The notes under the pieces: generated by a model
The model's input: the letters and a program-made list of their open reading frames with translations, nothing else
Databases searched by the model: none
Told to the model about the DNA's origin: nothing
In this document: one piece after another, positions 57,166 through 64,000 of the stretch
Layout of the letters: every line of letters begins with the position of its first letter
Numbering within the stretch: the first letter of the stretch is position 1
From: an uncultured Lachnospiraceae bacterium
GTDB lineage: Bacteria; Bacillota; Clostridia; Lachnospirales; Lachnospiraceae
Assembly (NCBI GenBank): GCA_910577785.1
Contig: CAJTNT010000017.1
Span: 1-64,000, forward strand
Direction of reading: 5' to 3'
Length of the DNA: 64,000 nucleotides
Made by a program: the position numbers and the translations under genes

Positions 57166-60100
57166 TTATTTTATCTTTACGGTCTTCTTCTGCCCTTTGC
57201 CCTTCAAAAGCTTCGTATATGCTTTCTTCTGCGCCTTCGGTACCGTAATGGTAGCTTTTGCGTAAATCCCTTTCAGGGCATCCTTGCCAACGCTCTTAAG
57301 CTTCTTGGATTTGATGGTGATCTTCTTCAGCTTCGCACAGGAACGGAAAGCGCCTTTGCCAATCTTGGACACATTTGCGCCAATGGTTACCTTCGTAAGC
57401 TTCTTATTGCTCTTGAATGCATTGGAGGCAATGCTTGTCACCTTAAAGGTATACCCATTGATCTTTACTGCAGATGGCACGGCAAAAGATGTATACGTCT
57501 TCTTGGCCGGCATGCTCAGTTCCACCGTCCCTCCCGAAGCTGCCGACTTGGTTACTTTATACTTGCCATTTTTTACCTTATAGGCCTTTCCTTTGGCTGG
57601 AATCTGCTTTTTAATCTGGAAGGACTTCTGGATGCTTCCCGTGTAGTTTCCTTTGAATTTAATCGTAATTGTCGCCTTGCCGACCTTCTTGTTATCCTTA
57701 TAGGAAACGGTATAGTCTTTGCCAGCCTGATATCCCTTTACCTTAAGGTTGGGCTGCGTAATTGCCTTCCCTGTGTAGTACATGGTCTTGATGCCAGTTA
57801 CCGTTGCTTTTTCCACCTTCTTGGGGCTGATTTTAAATGCCACAGGCTCAGAAACGGCAGCTCTGTAATTTCCAATGGCGGCCACTGACCCTTTCACATA
57901 ATAGGTTCCTGCATTCACTGGCGCTGCTGTCTCCTTGGTGCAGGCCTTATCCGTATAATACCTGTAGGCAACCTCTGCGCCTGTATTGGTGGTCTCTACA
58001 ACTTCTGGAGATGGCTTTTTCTTCCCGTCATAAGTATATCCAGCACAGCGGATCGTAATGCTGCCTTCCCTCTCAACCGGATCCTCTGGCTCTTTGCCTT
58101 GATAGAGATCCTTTACCTGCTGCTGTGTCAGCGCGTAGTTATAGACAGACATCTCGTCCATCAGCCCATTGTAAAATTCTCCGTCTCCCCAGGTTGCCTT
58201 TCCAATATAGAAAATACCGTTTTCGCCAAAAATACCCTCCAGTGCGTAGCTGCTGTTTTCTTTGGACTTAAACTCGCCATTGATATAAATAGAGGTACTC
58301 TCCGTGTCATGGACAACCGTAATATATCTCCATTCATTCTGCTTGAGTCCGCCTGCGCTTGCTGAGGCCGGACGGTTATCTGTATTATGGTAACGTTCTG
58401 CTGTGACTGTGCTGCCATTGTCCAGGATCCCTAAATAAACTTCCTTTTTGTAAGTAGGAGATGCTGTATTGGGCGCTGCATAGAATGCCCAGTTTGCATT
58501 GCCATTGTTCACCTTGGCCCAATAGGAGATAGTAAGCGCATTGTATCCTGTCAGCAATGCCTTCCCCTCTGGATCGGTTACGTTCAGGTATGCCCCGCCG
58601 CTTAAGCTCAGCGCCTTGCCTTTCTGGGCATCGTCCACCAGCGTCAGCTTACCGGCGGCAAGCTCTGCCTTGGATCTTTCGCTCTTAAAGCCATTCTCCT
58701 CATCATCAAACGTGAAGCTTACAATCTTGCCCGGCTCCAGCCTCTTATAAGCCTTCTGTGCCTCTTCCAGCATGCCGTAATTGGACACCAGCTTCTTCTG
58801 CGCCTCAGTCAGAGCCTGGTATGCACCGAACGCTGCCTGAATTTTTGCCTCGCATTCCTTGGTATAGCTTACCGTGCCAATCCCGTTAATTGCTGCCACC
58901 ACTTCATTCGCCTTCTGGATATCTGCGTCTGACACGCCCGTATCAGAGCGTACAACCGTAACCGTATAGGAGATCTTGGTCACATGATCCTGAGCATACG
59001 CTTCCAGCGCAACCATCGTCTGATCCCCTGTAAGCGGAATCTCCCTGGGTTCGGCATCATCAATCAATATGCCATTGACATATACTAGCCCACTTGGCGT
59101 ATTCGGCGATAGGTTGGCAGATACCTTTTCTGTGTTTTTCGGCACAACCAATGTGTATGCTGTCCCAGAAGGGGAGAAGGCCGGCGTCAGTTTGCCGGTA
59201 GCAAAGCTTAAGCCGGACAGCTTGGCATCTGTAGCATAAGCGCTGTCTGTCTTGATCGCAATCCCATATAATCCTCCTACAGGGCCTTTGTTGGTGCTTG
59301 CATTGGTCTGGAATTTCACTGTTACGATCGGGATCCGCTTCCCTTGATCATCCAGCACTTCATTTCCAGCCGTATCCACTTTGAATTTCGTCGGGTTCTT
59401 CCAATATTTTTCGGGAATCTCATCCATTTCCGGATAAAAAACGTTATTGCCGGCCTTATTGGTCACCGTTACTGTCTTCAGCAGTTCGTTGTTGATATAA
59501 ATATCAAATTTCCTTCCGTTATCCGCCGTAGTGTAGGTACACTCCAGATAATTCTTCGTTGCCGAAGGATCCACTGCCATATCATAGCTGAACCATCCTT
59601 CCGATCCGCTCGGCACATGGCGGAAGGTCCGTCCGTTATAATTCCCTACGGAAGACGTGCTGGAAGCCTTCTTATTCTTTGCTGCCTCTGAATTGTTATC
59701 ATCAAAGCTGTCCAGATAATCTATGCTTAATTCTTTTTCCCTCAGCAGCTGTTTCTTGCGGAGGATATTTTTCTGGGCCTCTTCAGAATCCTTTACCTCA
59801 AAGGTCATATACAGCCCATAGCGTTCCTTATAACGCATAAAATGCGGCGTATAGATTAAATCTGGGGAATCGGTATTCTGCAGCTGGAACTGCACCCTGC
59901 CGTCCTCACTATCAGCGATACGCACCAGGTTTTCCTTCACATCCTCCATCCATTCCGCTACAGTGTCAGTCTGGACGGTAATGGCGCTCTGGCAGGTATT
60001 GTCCTTTGTGCCCACGCGCACCAGGATGCCGTTTGCGCTGGAAGCCTCAATATTGTTGGTGCCAAGGGCAGCGCTTAAGACCACCGGGCCATATTTAAAC

Positions 60101-62850
60101 GCCACAAAATTGCGGTTATCCTGTGTAGAGTAAGCCTTCACTTCCATCGGGAACTTAAGCTTAATCGTGTCTCCTGCCTTGACATTGGATACTACAGCAT
60201 AACCATTTGCTTCCTGGATCTGCTGCTTAACGCCATTGACCGAAAGCTCTGGCGTCCCTGCCGTCCAATCTGGGATACGGAAACGCAGGTTGGTGTTTCC
60301 TGCCACACTCTCACCCTCCAGTGCAGACACGGATACCGTCACTTCGTCCTGATTCGGCATATTCGCTACCTGCACAAGCTTCAGGTTCTGCTTTGCAAAG
60401 GTAAAAGTGTTGCTGAAGTACATATTGACATAGACATCGGATTTCTCCGTGAAATAAATGGTATCGCCAAGCTTGGAAAAGTTCTCCATACCGGTTCCCG
60501 TACAGCACCAGAACTCATCAACCGGCTGGTTAAACACTTTGTTATATCCTGGAGCCATCGGCTGGAAATACATGGTTGTGCCAGTATCCGGGTTCTGAGA
60601 GGACAGAATGGCATTAATATAGGTATTCTCATAATAATCCATGTACTTCTTGTCCTTGGTCAGCTTGTAAAGCTCCCGGGTCAGCTTGAGCATATTATAA
60701 GTGTTGCAGGTCTCGCAAGTCAAAGCCCCATCATAATCGCCCTTCGTAGCATCCTCATACAACTTGTCTGCGTCATGGAAATGCTCTGACTGGCTGTTGC
60801 CGCCCGTCACATAGGTATGGTGGTTCACCGTAATGTCCCAGAAATTGATGGCCGCATCTTTATATTTCTCCAAATTACTCTTCTCTGCTGCTGACAGCTT
60901 ATCATAATACGTTTCGTTATTCATCATGACCGTATAGCGCTTTAATGCTCCTGTCAGCTTGGGGATGGTAGTATTGGCGTGCTTCCCGCTCAGTACGTCC
61001 TTGCCGGCTGCAAGATCATTAAACAGGGAAACCTCGTCGAAAAACTGAGCCGCTGCCTTGAAGTGTTCATTTCCAGTAATATCGTAAATCTCGTAGAGCG
61101 CTTCATTCATACCGCCATATTCCGTCCGCAGCATGGTGCTGGTATTGGTCAGCTTACTGCACCGCCTGTAGACATACTCCGTAAAACTTTCCGCAATCTT
61201 CAGCGCTTCGTCAGCCAGCTGGCCATCCTCTGCATCCTGTACAAAGGTATAGATGTCAATCAGGCCTGCCAAAACCTTGTGTAGGTTATACCAGGGCACA
61301 ATCACGTTCTCATCACTGCTTCCTGTGCCGTCTATCTGATTGAGAATGCTCTCACGAAATGCAGAGACATAGCCTGCACTGCTTGGATGTTTTGCTGCAT
61401 AAGCATCCTGGCATTCCTTGAGGCCATTTACCGCATCGCGGATCTGGACAAGAAGCGCAGCCTTTGTATCTGCATCCTGGGTGCCTGCATAAGCCTGTGA
61501 AAGGGCAGACATATAATGCCCAAAGGTATGCCCGCGGAAGTTTACGGCGTTGCTCCGCTCCCATCCCTGATAACGGTCTGTAGTGGGAGGTGTCAGACCC
61601 GATACCACATAAAATTCATAGAGGAATTTCTTTGAGTTCAAGCTCAGCAGGTATTCACTCTCTTTCTGTGATGCATGGGCTAGAAACTCATCCTCCAACG
61701 CCACATTCTCAATGCCGCTGTCTGTGATCTGGTCTGACACCTGCTCTGCCTTTGCCGTCACGGAAACGGAAAAGGTCTTGGACACTGCCTCCCCGTTTGC
61801 AAAAGAAGCCGTTGCCTTCAAGGTTACATTTGCCGTCCCCGATTCCGGGGGCGTTACTGTGCCATCCAAAGCAATCACGTCCGTATCAGAAGACTCCCAT
61901 GTAATCACGGAACCAGAGGCTCCCTCTTTCAGCAGCGCTAAGTTCCTGCTGGTTGTTTCCGGGATCTTCAGTGCGTCTATGTCACTCTGCGCAACTGCCT
62001 TTTTGTCAAATTTATTCGGAGAAACCGCATCATAGAGCGCAATCACGTCTTCCTGGCTATAGACCCTGCTGTAAAGCTCATACTCGTCCAAAGCTATATT
62101 CTTCAGGAAAGCGCCTTTGTGAACGGTTCCATTATACCCGATTGTCTTCGTGGTATCTGGCACAGACCCTACTACCCCTGTAGATTCCCCACCCAGCGGA
62201 AATCCGACATTCAAGGCCTGCTTGATGCCATTGCGGTAAACTGCCGCTTCCTTACTGCCGCTGTCATATGTTACGGCAATATGCGTCCACTGGTTTGGCG
62301 GGAAAAACTCATCCCTGTTGCCGCTGATATTAAGAAGATAAGGCTGTCCCCCACTCTTGGCCGGGCCTACGGACAGTATCAGCGGCTGGCTCTTCTGTGT
62401 CCCTAGGTACCATCCGTCTGTGTGCCATTCCTTCTTATTCCAGGTAATGAGCTGCTCATCATTCCCCATGCCGCCTGCCGGAGGCTTAATCCAAAAAGAA
62501 AGGGTCAGGTTCTGCGGGGAAAGCCCTTCCCCCTGCCCTAATGAGAGGGACGTACTTCCATTAAATAAGGCAGCCTTCCCTTTAATGCCTTCCGTATAGG
62601 AAACCGTACCATTATTTTCTGTTACCTGTACCGATTTGCCCGAAGCATCCGCCAGGTTGTCCTCAAAAGATAATTTCAGTTCCGCTGCGCCTTCCGCCCG
62701 CGGTACAGCCTCTACATCTTCTGCCTGCGGCAAAACTTCTGCTCCATCAGCCTGCGGCACTGCCTCTGCCGCATACGTCTGCTGAACTGGCAATCCCGAC
62801 AGAACCATAGCTGCCGCAAGAATTCCTGCTAAAACCTGTTTTTTCTTCAT
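57166..62850 (-). CDS. Secreted multidomain GH127-type beta-L-arabinofuranosidase
   Basis: 1894 residues from ATG 62850 (GAGAGG upstream). Signal peptide about 1-28; LamG domain about 45-265; bacterial Ig-like domain about 285-375; GH127 catalytic region about 380-950 with TCETCNTYNML (Glu713, Cys715) and FWCCTGTGMENF (Cys782, Cys783), the Cys/Glu zinc site of HypBA1-type enzymes with Cys as nucleophile; a carbohydrate-binding-like domain about 1000-1130; a cadherin-like sandwich about 1150-1240; a short helical repeat; a second LamG about 1325-1510; MBG-like segments; and BspA-type leucine-rich repeats at the C-terminus. No LPXTG anchor. Releases arabinofuranose from plant glycoproteins or arabinan, outside the cell. 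Confidence 0.9.
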   Translation of the reverse strand: MKKKQVLAGILAAAMVLSGLPVQQTYAAEAVPQADGAEVLPQAEDVEAVPRAEGAAELKLSFEDNLADASGKSVQVTENNGTVSYTEGIKGKAALFNGSTSLSLGQGEGLSPQNLTLSFWIKPPAGGMGNDEQLITWNKKEWHTDGWYLGTQKSQPLILSVGPAKSGGQPYLLNISGNRDEFFPPNQWTHIAVTYDSGSKEAAVYRNGIKQALNVGFPLGGESTGVVGSVPDTTKTIGYNGTVHKGAFLKNIALDEYELYSRVYSQEDVIALYDAVSPNKFDKKAVAQSDIDALKIPETTSRNLALLKEGASGSVITWESSDTDVIALDGTVTPPESGTANVTLKATASFANGEAVSKTFSVSVTAKAEQVSDQITDSGIENVALEDEFLAHASQKESEYLLSLNSKKFLYEFYVVSGLTPPTTDRYQGWERSNAVNFRGHTFGHYMSALSQAYAGTQDADTKAALLVQIRDAVNGLKECQDAYAAKHPSSAGYVSAFRESILNQIDGTGSSDENVIVPWYNLHKVLAGLIDIYTFVQDAEDGQLADEALKIAESFTEYVYRRCSKLTNTSTMLRTEYGGMNEALYEIYDITGNEHFKAAAQFFDEVSLFNDLAAGKDVLSGKHANTTIPKLTGALKRYTVMMNNETYYDKLSAAEKSNLEKYKDAAINFWDITVNHHTYVTGGNSQSEHFHDADKLYEDATKGDYDGALTCETCNTYNMLKLTRELYKLTKDKKYMDYYENTYINAILSSQNPDTGTTMYFQPMAPGYNKVFNQPVDEFWCCTGTGMENFSKLGDTIYFTEKSDVYVNMYFSNTFTFAKQNLKLVQVANMPNQDEVTVSVSALEGESVAGNTNLRFRIPDWTAGTPELSVNGVKQQIQEANGYAVVSNVKAGDTIKLKFPMEVKAYSTQDNRNFVAFKYGPVVLSAALGTNNIEASSANGILVRVGTKDNTCQSAITVQTDTVAEWMEDVKENLVRIADSEDGRVQFQLQNTDSPDLIYTPHFMRYKERYGLYMTFEVKDSEEAQKNILRKKQLLREKELSIDYLDSFDDNNSEAAKNKKASSTSSVGNYNGRTFRHVPSGSEGWFSYDMAVDPSATKNYLECTYTTADNGRKFDIYINNELLKTVTVTNKAGNNVFYPEMDEIPEKYWKNPTKFKVDTAGNEVLDDQGKRIPIVTVKFQTNASTNKGPVGGLYGIAIKTDSAYATDAKLSGLSFATGKLTPAFSPSGTAYTLVVPKNTEKVSANLSPNTPSGLVYVNGILIDDAEPREIPLTGDQTMVALEAYAQDHVTKISYTVTVVRSDTGVSDADIQKANEVVAAINGIGTVSYTKECEAKIQAAFGAYQALTEAQKKLVSNYGMLEEAQKAYKRLEPGKIVSFTFDDEENGFKSERSKAELAAGKLTLVDDAQKGKALSLSGGAYLNVTDPEGKALLTGYNALTISYWAKVNNGNANWAFYAAPNTASPTYKKEVYLGILDNGSTVTAERYHNTDNRPASASAGGLKQNEWRYITVVHDTESTSIYINGEFKSKENSSYALEGIFGENGIFYIGKATWGDGEFYNGLMDEMSVYNYALTQQQVKDLYQGKEPEDPVEREGSITIRCAGYTYDGKKKPSPEVVETTNTGAEVAYRYYTDKACTKETAAPVNAGTYYVKGSVAAIGNYRAAVSEPVAFKISPKKVEKATVTGIKTMYYTGKAITQPNLKVKGYQAGKDYTVSYKDNKKVGKATITIKFKGNYTGSIQKSFQIKKQIPAKGKAYKVKNGKYKVTKSAASGGTVELSMPAKKTYTSFAVPSAVKINGYTFKVTSIASNAFKSNKKLTKVTIGANVSKIGKGAFRSCAKLKKITIKSKKLKSVGKDALKGIYAKATITVPKAQKKAYTKLLKGKGQKKTVKIK

Positions 62851-62995
62851 CCTAGATCCTCTCTTTCTTCTTTTTCGCTCTCCTGCCAGCAAACTTTATC
62901 CCTCTCTCCACAGCATCTTGCCCATTACTGCCAAGAGCGTCTGCCCTTCTTCTTGGCGAAAAGCATAAATTTGCACTGCATTTTAAAGCTTCTTT

Positions 62996-63024
62996 AGTAT
63001 AACATATCTTAAGAACCATGAAAA
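62996..63024 (-). promoter_or_regulatory. Likely promoter of the GH127 gene
   Basis: Minus strand: -10 TATACT (62996-63001) with a weak -35 TTTTCA (63019-63024) at 17-base spacing, about 145 bases before the ATG. The surrounding 256 bases are AT-rich with no other feature. Confidence 0.45.
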
Positions 63025-63106
63025 TATCTTTATTGAACCTTTTTTCAGCATTTTCGAACATTTTTATTATTTACAGCGCAGTATCTCCAGAAATATAATG
63101 CGCAGC

Positions 63107-64000
63107 TTACGGCCTCTTCACCCCTCTGCCGTCCCGCCCCGCTATCCGCAGCCGGTGCAGCGCAACTTCCTTCTCCTTTATGGCAACAAACCGTTCCTCC
63201 TGCCCCAGCGCATAGGCTGCCTGCAGGCTGTCCTTCGGGTCAACCTTCATCCCCCGGACGCCCACTGCCCCCTTTTTCTTCTCCGGCACCTCCGCAACAG
63301 GGAACCGCAGGAACATCCCCTTCTCTGTCTGCAGCACAACGCTTTCCCCTTCTGTCCCCTCCAGCATATGTACCAGGAGCAGCCGTTCCCCTTCCCCCAG
63401 CTTCGTGGCGGCGGTCGTCCGCTTGGAAACGTCAAATTCCTCCCCCCGCACCTGCTTGAGCATCCCGTTGCAATTGGCAAACAGCAGACGCTTCCCCTTA
63501 AGGTTTGCCATGCAGTCCATATAGAGGATGGACTCTGTGCTGCTGTCATAATTGCTGAGATTATCCAGCGGCGTCCCCTTATCCCGGAACTTCCCATGGG
63601 GCAGATCAAGCACCTTGGCGATATGGAGCTGCCCTTTGTCGGTAAAGACGCAGATCCTGTCTGTATTCATACAGGAAATCACATATTTATTCTCCCCATC
63701 CGCTGCCTCCCTGTTGCGCTCATAGGTCTGCAAGTCCACAGTCTTCACATAGCCAAAACGATCCATCAGCAGGACAACCGGCGCCTCTTCCACCTTCTTT
63801 TCCTCATAAACGGCTTCCTTGGCATTCTCAATCCCAGTTTTGCGCTCTTTGCCGTATTCCTTCTGGAAATAGTTCAGCTCTTTGATAATCGTCCGTGCCA
63901 TGGCCGCCCGGCTGCCAAGGATTTCCTCATACCTGGCAATATTGGCTAATGTGGCGCTATGTTCTTTTTGCAATGCCTCAATCTCTAAGCCAATCAGCTT
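63107..64000 (-). CDS. parC: DNA topoisomerase IV subunit A (3' part; 5' end off the window)
   Basis: 297 residues of the C-terminal part. The fragment opens in the coiled coil ahead of the C-terminal domain (KLIGLEIEALQKEHSATLANIARYEEIL, MARTIIKEL) and continues through degenerate beta-propeller blades (VVLLMDRFGYVKTVDL, YVISCMNTDRICVFTDKGQLHIAKVLDLP, GKRLLFANCNGMLKQV, VVLQTEKGMFLRFP, AVGVRGMKV). GyrA would show a GyrA-box; none is evident, so ParC is preferred. The frame continues without a stop to base 64000. Catalytic Tyr lies outside. Confidence 0.8.
   Translation of the reverse strand, partial: KLIGLEIEALQKEHSATLANIARYEEILGSRAAMARTIIKELNYFQKEYGKERKTGIENAKEAVYEEKKVEEAPVVLLMDRFGYVKTVDLQTYERNREAADGENKYVISCMNTDRICVFTDKGQLHIAKVLDLPHGKFRDKGTPLDNLSNYDSSTESILYMDCMANLKGKRLLFANCNGMLKQVRGEEFDVSKRTTAATKLGEGERLLLVHMLEGTEGESVVLQTEKGMFLRFPVAEVPEKKKGAVGVRGMKVDPKDSLQAAYALGQEERFVAIKEKEVALHRLRIAGRDGRGVKRP

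Overview
The window looks like chromosome from an endospore-forming Firmicute of the class Clostridia, most likely a gut Lachnospiraceae (Clostridium cluster XIVa) strain. Evidence is a complete eight-gene spoIIIA operon, yqfC-yqfD-phoH-ybeY, a SpoVB-like flippase, BofC-like and GerMN proteins, a CIRCE-controlled groESL, and a large secreted plant-glycan hydrolase with LamG and BspA-like repeats. The placement is inferred from gene content and protein style. Most genes lie on the minus strand.

Layout. 1-3.8 kb: start of an ISL3-type transposase running off the left edge, apparently inserted in the 5' end of a heterodimeric ABC exporter pair. 3.9-7.8 kb: BofC-like membrane protein, unknown membrane protein, SpoVB-like flippase, DUF3048 lipoprotein. 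8-12.3 kb: yqfC, yqfD, phoH, a PgpH-like protein with a degenerate HD domain, ybeY. 12.4-21.8 kb: a chemosensory cluster (histidine kinase, degenerate HD-GYP regulator, cheR, cheB, cheY-like, cheA, cheW, a receptor with no outer sensor domain) and no flagellar genes. 22-29.3 kb: CgeB-like glycosyltransferase, MATE transporter, rpsU, phosphodiesterase, rdgB, an amidase lacking its catalytic Glu, THUMP-type rRNA methyltransferase. 29.4-31.3 kb: a complete 1.8-kb IS with 16-bp terminal repeats and a 6-bp target duplication. 31.3-32.4 kb: rhodanese, Asn-rich repeat protein, leader. 32.4-35.9 kb (plus): a compact cassette of PP-loop ATPase, stand-alone amino-acid adenylation enzyme and NRPS-style formyltransferase; this is the best candidate for an undescribed pathway. 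36-41.7 kb: spoIIIAA-AH. 41.8-43.1 kb (plus): cobalamin-type riboswitch, DUF4430 lipoprotein, ECF S component. 43.1-49.6 kb: comEA, two-component system, GerMN lipoprotein and comEC as one operon. 49.7-52 kb: groESL with CIRCE and remnants of a second groES. 52-55 kb: C_GCAxxG_C_C protein and nadBC. 55.2-57 kb (plus): SigV/RsiV-like sigma factor and anti-sigma. 57.2-62.9 kb: GH127 hydrolase. 63.1-64 kb: 3' part of a topoisomerase IV subunit A gene.

Functionally the core is housekeeping and sporulation: SpoIIIA channel, spore or peptidoglycan flippase, ribosome and RNA maintenance, chaperonin. It is interrupted by surface sensing (chemosensory array, SigV/RsiV), nutrient capture (cobalamin uptake, arabinofuranoside hydrolysis), DNA uptake genes and two insertion sequences. 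Several enzymes keep the fold but lose catalytic residues (PgpH-like HD, HD-GYP, amidase), which suggests regulatory or scaffold roles. No CRISPR array, tRNA, rRNA or prophage was seen.
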